64,000 nt of DNA, from positions 13,516,001-13,580,000 of the forward strand of contig CAMQGK010000299.1 in assembly GCA_947000775.1 (NCBI GenBank), in the 5' to 3' direction. This stretch comes from Pterois miles (lineage: Eukaryota > Chordata > Actinopteri > Perciformes > Scorpaenidae). The notes beneath the pieces are model-generated. The model ran no database searches. It was not told where the DNA came from and saw nothing but the letters and a program-made list of their open reading frames with translations. A program made the translations under genes and the position numbers. This document shows positions 12,431-23,435 of the stretch, one piece after another. Position 1 is the stretch's first letter, and each line of letters starts with the position of its first letter.

Positions 12431-13257
12431 GAGGAAGCCAGGAAAATACATTTTTAAGGTTTTCTCAGGTGCACTATAATGGGATTCATGTCCTTTCTTG
12501 ATATTCCCATTTGTGCACTTTGCATTTGATTTACATGATGTACAATATTCTTTGTAGAGTAGGCTAAGGTTTTTTTCCTTGATATTTCAGCAGTAATCTC
12601 TCAGCATGCATGATCTCTCAGCTGCATACTTGCAGTTAAAAAATAATAAAACTGATAAAAATCTTGCAAAGCAACAAATAGACGCTCACACCCGAAATCC
12701 CCAGCCCCGTATAATTTAACTAAAAGCAACGAGGAAAAGTGTTTAACCAATAAAAACTGTACAAATGACAAGTAGGGGGAACAAGGGGGGCAATCTGGCT
12801 CTGTTTTACCTTGACCTGCTGCTGTCACACTGTTGGGAAAGAAACAAACAAAACCATGTATCATGTGCTTTGTGCTTTCTGACCTGCCTCCAAGCCCAGT
12901 GACTCAGTAGTGAAGGAAAAGGTTGTTACTATATGAACACCAGCAGATTACTACAAGCTGGAGAGAAAACATTTTCATGTGGTTGAGTGATGCAACAAAC
13001 TATATTTTACATGAGAAGTTTAAAGGATTTATTCCAGTTTATTATAATTTAGGTCTTATTTTCATAGTGTTGTCACTCCATTCAGTTATGAAAACATTGT
13101 ACCCGCCAGGTTAATTGCTGAAAACAGTACTGTTTTGAAAACTCCTTTGCTCCTGTAATATTAAGCCTGGACCCATCTCTGGGCTCCCTTACTGTGGTAA
13201 ATAGTTTCATACATTTTTTCACCCCACATTTATCCCCAGAGAGGGAAATCGTAAATC

Positions 13258-13820
13258 GTTGTATACTGTAGCTACATAAAGATGGACAACACGTCTCCAC
13301 TTCCTCCCACTGTACAGAAGTGAAGCCAAAATATCCTGGATACAGGAGCAGCCATCTTAAGATTTTAACATCACTTGGAGCCAGAGTCTGTGCTAAATGA
13401 TCGGGTGGTAGAGCAACAATATCGAGGTCGGCTGCCCGAGCCAATCGCGAGCCGAGCATGGTCGCAATTTGTCAACCAATGAGACTCACAGCTGCCAGTC
13501 ATGTCTCACCCCCTTTTCATAGCATCAAATAATTAAATAATTTAAACGAAAGTGTTCAGAAATACACACTTGAACATGCATAGGCACAATAAGAACTACC
13601 TGAAGTGACAGAAACCATCTGTGGGAAAAAAATATGTTTAAATTTTATATATACAGTATTTACTTTGACTTTTTAGTTTTGGCCCATGTCCCATCTGCTA
13701 ACATTGAGGAGGTGGGATTTATGACCTATACTGCAGCCAGCCACCAGGGGGCAATCAAGATGTTTTAGCTTCACTTTGGGGAGCTGTCATGTCGTCCATC
13801 TTTATATACAGTCTATGGTT
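13258..13820. mobile_element. Foldback/MITE-type element with long terminal inverted repeats
   Basis: The left end (ACTGTAGCTACATAAAGATGG ... TGAAGCCAAAATATCCTGG, 13265-13342) matches the reverse complement of the right end (13735-13815). The 125-aa minus-strand ORF over 13082-13459 lies across this element and is not a gene. Confidence 0.75.
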
Positions 13821-14469
13821 AAAACTGAATGAGTATTATTGTACTTTTCTAGTCTTAGCGACCACTCAAAGCGCTTAACAACACAAGTCAGCATTCAACC
13901 ATTCACACACATTCATACACTGGTGGCAGAGGCTGCCATACAAGGTGCCCCTGAGGAGCCATAAACATTCACCGGCACACTTAAAGCAATTTGGGGTTCA
14001 GGATCTTGCCCAAGGACACTTTAACATGTGGACTGTAGGGGCCCGGGGATTGAACCGCCAAGCTCCCAATTAGTGGATGACCCTAAAATCACATGTAGCC
14101 CCAGCCTGGCTCCTCCATCTGAATTGTTTAGAACCACCAGTGGTTAACAGGCCAATTGTTTAGCCAGACGATCTAAAGCACTTTATTTTTTTGAATGTAA
14201 AACTGAGAGTGAGCACACGCAAAATGTAATAATCCCTTGTTGCACTGGAAAAGATTGTATGTACAACTGCGATTAATATGGCAGTTTAATGAAGAAGTTG
14301 GTCTGCAAACTGTGATGATGTTTGGGTAATAATTAAATTGTTCACCTTCATTTTGTCTTTTTGAACTGAGAAACAGAATCAAGCTCAAACTAAACTATGT
14401 TCTGAACGTAAAGTTTTCAGTTCACCATCCACCCCTGATGCTGCTGTGATCCTGTGCACAGGTTTGAAA

Positions 14470-14845
14470 GAAAAGAAATGCCATCCATCCATCGTCAACC
14501 GCTTTCCCCATTAGGGGTCGTGGGGGGCTGGAGCCGATCCCAGCTGGCATTGAGCGAAGGCGGGGTTCAACCTGGACAGGTCGCCAGTCCATCGCAGGGC
14601 ACATAGAGACAGACAACATAGAGACAGACAACCATTCACGCTCACATTCACGCCTACGGGCAATTTAGAGTCATCAATTAACCTCAACAGCATGTCTTTG
14701 GACTGTGGGAAGAAGCCGGAGTACCCGGAGAAAACCCACGCTAACACGGGGAGAACTTGCAAACTCCACACAGAAGAGCCCCAAGCTGGAATCGAACCTG
14801 CGACCCTCTTGCTGTGAGGCGCCGCGCAGCACCACCCCAGAAAAT
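14470..14845 (-). mobile_element. Abundant fish non-LTR retrotransposon 3' region
   Basis: It contains GGTCGTGGGGGGCTGGAGC, GACAGGTCGCCAGTCCATCG, GTCTTTGGACTGTGGGAAG and GAACTTGCAAACTCCACAC, a phrase set found in many fish genomes. On the minus strand it ends in a short ATGG-repeat tail at 14480-14490, as LINE 3' ends do. L2/Maui-like assignment is from memory. Confidence 0.7.
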
Positions 14846-15239
14846 TTTCATTTTATGTCTCAGCAAAGCTAATAAACAGTTTTGAACCTCTGAAATCTGT
14901 CAAAAACCATAGAAACAGAAGGAAAGAGTAGAAAAAACGTCTGATGGGTAATTTAATAATAATTTTGATGGAGGGCAGCTGTAAACTGTAAATCTAGTCC
15001 AGCTGTAGAGTCCATATTGACACATTAAATAGTTTGTCCCACAGCTGAATGAAGCATATGGTTTTCATGCTCCTCCTAATCAAGGACAAGTCGATTATGA
15101 ACCATATTTCCATGTGTGTTGTTATAACAAAGCAGTCAGTCCCTTCTTATCTTCACTAATCCCCAAGAGACAGTGTGTAGTATTCCTGCAGGTTCAGTCA
15201 GAATACCTTTAAATTTATAGTCAGAACATATGACTTGAT

Positions 15240-15480
15240 ATGAACATTAACATTTCTGGCATGGCTCCATGTTGGCTCTGTTTATTTTCTGCAGGAATTC
15301 AGCTTCTTTTGACGTTAATGTCTGGGGCTGCGAGGTGCCAAAGACACCCTCAGCTGTCTAATCTGGGCACCACTGTGCCAAAGGGATTTTTTCGTCATTT
15401 ATTGAATAGTGCATTCACTTTGATCCCCATTATCAAACGCTGTCCTTTTGTAATTGAGGAGCTTAATTAAAATATGCAGT
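15240..15480. promoter_or_regulatory. Low-repeat block with clustered TCF/SOX/homeobox-like words
   Basis: Within about 80 bp near 15415-15480 are CTTTGATC, ATTATCAAACG, CCTTTTGTAATTGAGG, TTAATTAAAATATGCA. Such clustering is typical of vertebrate developmental enhancers. An incidental 76-aa ORF is not convincing. Confidence 0.3.
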
Positions 15481-15589
15481 CGCTTCCTACAGAATGTGAG
15501 AGGAATATTCAATCAGAAAACTTTTCCATCTATGTTTGCTGACAGAAAATGGCCCTGAAATGATCACACTCAGCATCAGTAGCATGTAC

Positions 15590-16175
15590 TTGGCTTTATT
15601 TTAAATGTATCTGGATGCGCTGTTAGATAATCAGCTTAACTGACCGTGCTTATGCCAATAATGCTTTAATTAACTGCTGCGCTGGGCGACCACTGGCTCT
15701 GGTTTTCTGCGCTGGGGCTCTCGTGAAGCAGACGGTCAGTGTGTGCACACAGTCTGAGCAGATTAGGCAGAGAGGGGCCTCCTTTGAAGGTGGCCATGCA
15801 GACAGCTAATTTGAGAATGAATGGGCATTTTCTTTGGCGAGGCTGTGGAGTATGCCTGGATGGCTGGGCAAAGCTGTCTCCATCTCCCTTTCTTTCTCAG
15901 AGTGAATTAAAAAAGCTTCTGGTGTGAGGTGCTGGAGCCCTGCCAGGAGCCTCACTTATCCCTAGTGTAGGGTGCTAATTCTGCTCAAGAGGAATGAGGC
16001 CCTCCACTCATTAAAACCAGAGATGGCTGCCCCTCACAGTCCCATTTCCTCCACTTTCCTGACCGCACAAACCCATCATTCCTACCACTGTAATTATGCT
16101 CTTATTGTCACCCACACCTGCCCCCTCATTTAGCCTCCATGATTTTTCCAGGCGCCATGGTGAATTTGTTTATTT
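15590..16175. promoter_or_regulatory. Low-repeat block, possible conserved non-coding element
   Basis: About 580 bp with no repeat phrases, complex composition and words such as AATGCTTTAATTAACTG and AGCTAATTTGAGAATGAATG. It sits immediately left of the hairpin at 16181-16262. Confidence 0.3.
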
Positions 16176-16180
16176 GCTTT

Positions 16181-16262
16181 CTTGTTGAGAGTTAGGCAAG
16201 AAGATCAAGGCCACTCTCAAACATGAGAATGATATCGATCTTCGCAACTAACTCTCTACAAG
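16181..16262. ncRNA. Imperfect 26-bp hairpin, pre-miRNA-like
   Basis: 5' arm 16181-16206 (CTTGTTGAGAGTTAGG...) pairs with 3' arm 16237-16262 (...CTAACTCTCTACAAG): 5 bp, one mismatch, 9 bp, a 4-nt internal loop, 7 bp, and a 30-nt terminal loop. Size and shape fit a microRNA precursor on either strand, but the arm is not one I recognise from known miRNAs. It could instead be the edge of a foldback element. Confidence 0.35.
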
Positions 16263-16844
16263 AAGATTAATAAGCGTAGTGTTTTTCCAAAAACTATTTT
16301 TCCAGCATCCAGAACTACGGAGTCAGATGGTGCACCCTCTCCAGTCCCCTCGGGGCTCTTGAACAGCCTTCACATCCATGGTGCCAAGGCAGATTAAGCC
16401 CCTCGGCGCCCTCTTTGCCAGTCGAGCACACCGCGACGGCAGGTGTTTACACTACAGCTCTGTCACTGGGGGTGGATGGTCAGCTAACGGCCCGTTTCTA
16501 ATGCGACATGACAGTTCAACATTTGAGACATGAGCACACGGTATCCTCGGCATAGCTAGAGTGACAGGAGGATCAGGAGGGCCACGATAACCAGGAGAGT
16601 AACGGTGTCTGCATGGATGCTGTAGCTGGTGAGAGACAACTCAATATGAGAGCACCAAAAACCATGCTGGTTGACCTTTAGATGTTTGTAGGTGAACCGC
16701 TCTACCTGCCACCCACAGAGAGCTAAAACACTGCAGGTATTTTCAAAGAGGTCCAGCTAACGTTGACTACATTCAGCTGCACGTTACTGTCAAAGGTCTT
16801 TACAGTTCAAAAGCCACTAAATGTACTTTGAGTCATACACGTAT

Positions 16845-17400
16845 TAAAGTGGTAGTGGGCAGACTGTTTTTGGCATCATTGGGCAAAAAATCCATAATAA
16901 CCTTTCAGTATGTTGTAATTCAAGTGTTCTGAGAGAAAACTAGACTTCTGCATCTCCTCATAGCGCGTTCCTATTGGCTGTTTATTCAACAGAGGCAGCT
17001 GTCAATCACTCGCAAACTCTGATCAAACGGTCAAACTAGGCAGCACTGATTAGATATGAATCAATATTCTGTTACTGTAATGCCTATTTCTCGCCTCAGA
17101 TGTTTTCAGAAACATTGTGTAGTTACTGTCTAGCTGTAAAATGTGAATGTTTGCTCCGACTGGAGGGCGGTGCTTGTTATTTCCTCAACTGATCTAAACA
17201 TGGCTGCCAGGTCACAGACTTTCTCATTCTCATTATTTACCATAGCGGGACGGTGTCTGTGGGGTTGAAGCAGTAATAAACTACAGTGTGTGTGATCATA
17301 GTAATGACGGAAGATGTCACCCAGTGCAACAGTGTGGCTCATTGATGTGTTTGTTATAATTTGTGTGTACACAATGGCACAGAGGAAAACAAGAAATTAG
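16845..17400. mobile_element. TTAAAG-type dispersed fish element
   Basis: It begins TTAAAGTGGTAGTGGGCAGA at 16845 and contains CTATTGGCTGTTTATTCAAC and GGCAGCTGTCAATCAC, phrases of a common fish repeat. The right end is not defined. Confidence 0.5.
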
Positions 17401-17854
17401 GTTTTGGTTTCACAGCTGTGGTCTTTTCATGGGATTTGTTGGCAGCAATAAAAATGTAGAACAGCATCAGCCTTGACGAGTCTTCTCCTGGTCTGGGAGC
17501 ACAGAGGGGAGTATGTGCACATGGTTATTAATATACACAGAGGCAGGCATACTGTTGGGTGATGTGGGTCAAACGTGCAGAGAGCACGTGAGTAAGAGAA
17601 GCAGACTAACCCCCCCCCCCCTTCATGTCCTGACATTAAGGGGATGGAGGGGCATCTTGAATCAGCTTTGAGTCTGAAACAGCCTGTGGTCTGTCTGCAT
17701 GGGCCGTGGGTCCTCAGTACGCTCTGGCTGCAGATAGAGAAACAAAGCATGCACTTTGTGCAGTGGAATGCTGTTATTTATTTTCAGTGGAATCAATGTG
17801 TCCAGTGCAAACACTGCGCATTGTTTGAAAGTACTTGGGTCCTAGTTTCCAGTA

Positions 17855-18524
17855 GAGTCGCATGATTATGGCCAAAATGATAATCATGATTATTTTGATC
17901 AATATTGAGCACACAATTATTCATTGATTTTAGGAACAAAATATTTTATTGCACTTTCACATTTAAATAAACAGAGTGTTGCTTTCTCTTCCGTGTTGGG
18001 CTACAAATCTGCAAATGTACAAATCTTTGCATCAAAATATGACTGGTGCTTATTCACAGTGTATCTCCTAGAAGCAAAATAAAACTGGACCAAAACTTTT
18101 GGGCTTGGATGTTGTCCATATTTCCGTCTTAGAACTTTAAACCTTTCACAGTGTGTTTTCAGTTCGTCAGAGTTAATTATAACATTTCTGGTCGCCTAAA
18201 AATGTTTTATTCAGTGTTCAGTTGCTCCGCCCTTTCATGTCACTTCTTTTTGCAAAAAAAAAAAACATGCCGACGTCCAAAAACCAAGATGGTGACAATA
18301 AAAATGCCAAACTCAAGGCTTCAGAGCTGTAGTCCACAAACATCACAGGCGACATCACGGTGACTACGTCCACTGCTAACATACAATTTATGGTCACGAC
18401 AGCTCCCTAAAAATGAAGCCAAAGGGGAGCATGCATTTAGACACTGCAGTCGCCCATGTTCATGTAACTGTGGGACGCCAAAATCGTGATCATGATAAAT
18501 ATTCCATTAATTGTGCAGCCCTAC
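17855..18524. mobile_element. MITE of the GTGCAGCCCTA type
   Basis: The interior at the left carries ATAATCATGATTATTTTGAT, and the right end reads CCATTAATTGTGCAGCCCTA, the terminal phrase of a widespread hAT-like fish MITE. The left terminus is eroded. Confidence 0.5.
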
Positions 18525-18986
18525 TTTGAAGGATGAGGAAAGTTACTGTGCTTGATTCAAAAGAAGACTGTAATGTGACAGACGCAGTGTACTGATGAAC
18601 CTGCTCTACATACTCAGTGTGCCCCTCCATGCACTCAATGTTCTCTCAGCACGTTCTGTCATACTTTCTATTTTAATGTCAGTCTGGGTCAAGTTATGTT
18701 CTCACTCTCGTTTTAAGCTGCTTACCGTGGGGTATATCAAACAAAATCCAAACTACCAGAATGTTCAGATAATTCTCAAAGGACTCAAAGTCCCCTTAGT
18801 CTTTATTCTGAAGCTTTCGACTGTATCACATGACGTCTTCATCAGCAGATGAATTTACTCAGTTGTAACTGGACTGTAGATGTTTAAACCTTACATTATT
18901 CTGACAACATTTTGAACTTCTAGCAGGTGCATGCATAAAGATGCCTTCAAAGGACTAGTTTGATGTTTTGTGAATTACTTTTATTC

Positions 18987-19470
18987 TAGGGCTGTCAATC
19001 AATTAGCATATTCAATCGTGATAAATCGCATGATTGTCCAGAGTTAATCTTGATTAATCACAAATTAATCACACATTATTTATCTGTTCTAAATGTACCT
19101 TAAAGGGAGCTTTGTCAAGTATTTAATACTCTTATTAACATGGGAGTGGGAAAATATGCTGCTTTATGCAACTGTGTATATATATTTATTAGGTACTGCA
19201 TTTAGCATAAAAAATATGCTCAAATCATAACATAGCAAACTGCAGTCCAACAGGCAACAATAGCTGTCAGTGTGTCAGTGTGCTGACTTGACTATGACTT
19301 GCCCCAAACTGCATGTGACTATCATAAAGTGGACATGTCTGTAAAGGGGAGACTCGTGGGTACCCAGAGAACCCATTTTCATTCACATATCTTGAGGTCA
19401 GAGGTCAAGTGAACCCTCTGAAAATGACCAAGCCAATGGATTCCTTAGGTTTTCTTTTTTCATATGATGT
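18987..19470 (+). mobile_element. AGGGCTGTCAA hAT-type MITE, right end missing
   Basis: It begins TAGGGCTGTCAATCAATTAG and carries the family interior (TGGGAGTGGGAAAATATGCTG, GGGGAGACTCGTGGGTACCC). No right terminal repeat is found. Confidence 0.65.
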
Positions 19471-20479
19471 CCTAGCTTCATTCTACCTGCTACGGCCTCT
19501 GAAAGACAGTAAAATAGGTTGGGATCGCAGGTCACAGGGAGTTAATAAAGAATAAAAATGCTTTCCTACTTTCCTCCAAATGCTTCTCAAGTTTTCTGAG
19601 CTGCTCTTGCTCTAATCAATATAATAGTGTCTTGTCACCGTGTCCAAAAGGAAACACACTACCATAACACAAGACCAACTGAAAATACTCTGAATATGAT
19701 CCTGTCTTGAAAGTTGAGTGAAGTCCCTTTGCTGAGCTAAAGCCTCCAGCAGATTAACTCTGATTGAAGGTCCTAAAATTACCTCCAGACTTGGTCAAAT
19801 AGTTGGCTTAATGAAGGGCAGCTAATGGGGCGGAGAGCTATGCATGCATGTCATGTATCCATGCGTCCCATCATCAGCAGTGCTGGGAGCAGCTTGCACC
19901 TCCAGTCCATTTTTCGCTGACTGCTATAATGCCTGGATTTGTCCTTGTTTGTGGAATCAGTTCATGGAATAGTGTATTTCTAATACTCTGATCTGAGCGG
20001 GATGTTTTCAGTGAATTTTAGGTCGAACGCTTCACAAGAGAAAGGTTTATCTGCAGCTGAACCATCTCGTCTGAGCTTCGTTTGGTTCACATCCTCTCAT
20101 ATCTTGCTTTTTTTTGTTTTGATGAAGTGGAATTCTTTTGGTCTCTGCACAATTTGTTTCCTTCACAATTAAGAGCTGCGTAACTCAAGCTGTTTCATGC
20201 TCTCCAGATGGCAACTATTTGAATAGGCATGCAAAGCTGTGATCATCACAGGCCATTCAAACAAAGACTACAATCTGACATACACAGCATTAGGACTATA
20301 TATTTTCACCACCTGTTTACTCTGGGAAAAGAAATAGAAACCTTGAGCTATAATCTTTGAAACTTCCTTGGATGACACTCAGTAAAGTATGCCTGACAGC
20401 TACAGCCAGTGTAAGTATTTGAGAAAGTTCTGTGCATCTGTATGCATTTACGTCAGACTCATTCAGTCCCATTTTTGTG

Positions 20480-21002
20480 TTTCCCCTCTTTTGAGGAGCT
20501 GGCAGGCAACAGAACCGTCATCATCTGGGTGCAGTGATGCCTCTAAACACAAAGAGTCCCATTCAGAGTTCTCAACAGCCATATCCCACACCTACACAGT
20601 CAAGGGGACACCCAGAGCCATTCAGCACACACAGCCTGGAGACATTATGGAAAGCATACTTAGACAGCAGTAAAACATTGACAGGAAAACAGCAAGGAAG
20701 GCTCATAGAAGAAGAAATGATAGCAAAGGCATGTAATGAAATCCTGGCAATCACCAAGTCTGTCCAGGAACTGTCTCCCTCGTGCCACCTCATCTACACT
20801 GATTTTATGTTCATCAAACATACACAGGAATGACTCCCACAGCTTACAACAATATCTTCGGCTATCTGAGGAGCACAGGGGTCCACATACCATGTGTAAT
20901 GTGGGTCTGATGCCAGGAGCTTCCCTGGACGGGTCTGTCAGAGATGGAGCCAGCAGAGATCTCAGAGGCAGACAGAGAGGCCCCGCTCTCTGTGAACTCT
21001 AG
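20480..21002 (+). other. Unassigned ORF cluster (coding status unclear)
   Basis: Two overlapping plus-strand frames stay open: 20534-20833 (99 codons, with IEEEMIAKACNEILAITKSV) and 20736-21002 (88 codons, with SLQQYLRLSEEHRGPH and RDLRGRQRGPALCEL). The block is GC-richer than its surroundings and non-repetitive, so a small exon, decayed gene or retrocopy is possible. I do not recognise either product and see no convincing acceptor/donor pair. Confidence 0.25.
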
Positions 21003-21037
21003 ACCGACTGAGAACAAACAATGGAAGAACAATATTA

Positions 21038-21190
21038 AAGGGGAACTCCACCAATTTTACACATCAAAGTCTGCTTACAGGTCTCAAGGAGTATTGCTGC
21101 GAATGTGAAAAAAAAGACATCTTCGACGGGGGGTAAACACTACAAGAGTGAAGGTGAAAAAAATCCTGGTGGAGTGGAGTTAAGCCTTGG
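21038..21190 (+). mobile_element. TTAAAGGGGAACTCCACC-type fish repeat
   Basis: TTAAAGGGGAACTCCACCAA at 21038 followed by TTTTACACATCAAAGTCTGC is the opening of a common fish element; the right end is undefined. Confidence 0.55.
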
Positions 21191-21199
21191 TTATACTAT

Positions 21200-21500
21200 G
21201 TTCAAGAAAATCAGCATGGACATGAACTGACGTGGAATAGTGACAAGGAAGTGTTTCAATCTATTATACTCTGTGCAGTTGTCTCTTAGCGGCAAATCCA
21301 TATTGTCAAAGCTCCTCAAAGTTTTCTGTTGGCTCTGCTTATCTGTATCGGTATAGTTAGAAAATGTTGGATGTGCATGGTCAGACCAAGTCCCCAGGAA
21401 GTGCGCCGGGCTTTGATGCAATTTTTGTTGCGGCCAAACGGTGATACTACAACTTCTGTGTCCATCACGATGCCATTGAGCTAAAAAAGTAAATGAACCT
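21200..21500 (-). mobile_element. Copy of the RecQ-fragment-bearing repeat family (3' portion)
   Basis: It shares CAAACGGTGATACTACAACT and TCTGTGTCCATCACGATGCC, in reverse orientation, with 53180-53230 and 63960-64000. Confidence 0.5.
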
Positions 21501-22521
21501 CCCAGTATGAACATCAGTCATCTTTGGTTGATGTTTCATGTCTCTTGCTGTGGGTTTGTTTCCATGAGTGTTGTAATGAGATTTTCAAAGTGCAAAGATC
21601 ATATATTGTTTAATGAGTACGACTCCCAGGGTGAGACAAAATCTACTGTGAGGATGCCAAGGTTGAAAATCATCAAATGCCCTGATGTCAAACACACTGG
21701 CACTTCCATATTCCCGCAGTGAACCGCTCCCTTTACATCATAAATCAGGCATTTTATTTGGCTTCACAGCGACTGCGATGAAATATGACACTGATGCATC
21801 CTATAGCGGCAGCAGCGGCAGCAGCAGCAGCTCACAGTACAGCAGAGTACAGCGAGTCTGTCACTGCCGAAAGCTGCTGATTCTACATGTAACCCCACAC
21901 CGGTGCAGCCAAGGCCCTGCCTTTTGACTTTACCTATGAAATATTCATATGAGGATGTTTTGAGGCACATTTGCATTTATTAAAAGTCACTCAGTCTAAA
22001 TAATGGATTGTGTGATGAGACGCTATAGAACCGTTTCAACATAATGAGTAATTTGATGCCACTTAATTATCATTGTTAAAGAGGTCGAAACACTCACAGC
22101 AGGAGGTCAAAAGGAGGCCAAAGATCTCTGATATTCATATAAATCAGCAATTTAACTGAAAGATTTATATGAAAAGCAATCACATAGGGGGACTCGGTTG
22201 CTCTTCCTGAGGTATCTTCATTTTTTCCGTTAAAAAGGTTGTTTTTTGTTAAATTTTTTCAAAGTTTGTCATATCCTGTACAGATTGTAAAGCCCCCTGA
22301 GGCAAATGTGATATTGGACAATACAAATAAAACTGACTTGACTACAGTGTTGCAGAATAGTGCAGATTTAAACATTTTTCTAACCAATATGCATGATTGT
22401 GCACTGTCAGACTTGTAAATATCTCAAAATCACACAGACATCTGGGGCAAATTGTTAAAACAGTCACCACAGAAGCCTTCAGACAAAGCTAAATAAAATA
22501 CACATGTTTGCAGCCAGTCGT

Positions 22522-22546
22522 AAAAAAAAAAAAAAAAAAAAAAAAA
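22522..22546. repeat. Poly-A run (25 nt)
   Basis: A long A tract, reading as poly-T on the minus strand, just beyond the twnk polyadenylation signal; may be an old retroelement tail. Confidence 0.9.
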
Positions 22547-22662
22547 CGAAGTAATATTTCCTGTGGAGGTTTATTCTCATCAGCTTCTGTGTCATGTGTA
22601 AAGCCCCTGCTGCCCCCTGTTGACCAGATAAGAAAACAGACAAAAATCTGCATCACAAGCAT

Positions 22663-22668
22663 TTTATT
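22663..22668 (-). terminator. twnk: twnk polyadenylation signal AATAAA
   Basis: TTTATT on the plus strand is AATAAA on the minus strand, about 435 nt downstream of the twnk stop. It is the first canonical hexamer I see there. Confidence 0.6.
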
Positions 22669-23102
22669 TAAAAAAAAGCTCATTTGATAAATCATCATTG
22701 TACAAAAAGTCAGTAGAGAGCACAGTAGTGCAGTGATAGTGTTTCAAGTATGCAACATCACCACAAAAACAGCAGCGCTCTGTGTCACTTTGTGAAAAAC
22801 AAATTGAGCGGTATTTTACCAACACTCTTACTATACAGTAGTACCTGCATAGAAAAGTTTAACATGTACTTTACCATCATTATTTCACATTCTGTTTGAA
22901 ACAGACATAATTTGTTCCATAATGAAATGAATCTTTATCAACCTCAACATTTTCTGGAGTATTAACTTTATGTTTCATTGCTCCAACATACTTAATGTTG
23001 AGCTCAGTTGATCCCTTTGTTACGGACATGAAACTGTCCAACAACCTCATTTTCTTATCTTCAAATAATAGTAAATGGATAACTGACCCACGTGATCCAT
23101 AG

Positions 23103-23435
23103 TTACTTCTGCATGCTTTCATTTCCAGTTGCAGCATTCTTATTAGTTCGTGGAGTCTTTTTGGCTGCTTTCTCTTTCTTAACCTCGTCTTTCTTCACCG
23201 TCACCACCTCGCTCCCTTCGACCTCCTCGTTTTCTGGCTTGGCAGCGACCTTCCTCAGCTTGTGCTTACCCTTGACTGGAGCTGCAAAAGTGAGCGAAGA
23301 CTTCATGAAATCCAAGGGGAAGATGCCGACGTCGCCATCGAAGCGGTTCTTGGTCACCTGCAGGGACCTGCGGCCGGGAGACGTCACCAGCTTCTTCTCC
23401 TGAAGAATGAGGACGTTGTCGGCTTCTTGGCTGGC
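23103..23435 (-). CDS. twnk: twnk coding exon 6 (C-terminal 110 residues and stop)
   Basis: The acceptor CTTCCAG|GCC opens ASQEADNVLILQEKKLV, followed by KNRFDGDVGIFPLDF, the conserved end of the helicase core. The last ~55 residues are Lys/Glu-rich low-complexity sequence, as in other Twinkle tails. The frame closes at 23103-23105. Confidence 0.95.
   Translation of the reverse strand, partial: ASQEADNVLILQEKKLVTSPGRRSLQVTKNRFDGDVGIFPLDFMKSSLTFAAPVKGKHKLRKVAAKPENEEVEGSEVVTVKKDEVKKEKAAKKTPRTNKNAATGNESMQK

Larger units (their letters stand above)
8061..22662. other. Gene-poor region between candidate leader exon and twnk 3' end
   Basis: No recognised coding exon. It contains dispersed repeats, several foldback elements, a perfect palindrome, a CT/CA microsatellite and non-repetitive blocks near 12.0-12.4, 15.2-16.2, 19.8-20.3 and 20.5-21.0 kb that could be regulatory or contain small unrecognised exons. 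Confidence 0.5.

Noticed and set aside
13082..13459. 125-aa minus ORF
   Set aside because: It lies across a foldback element and has no recognisable domain.
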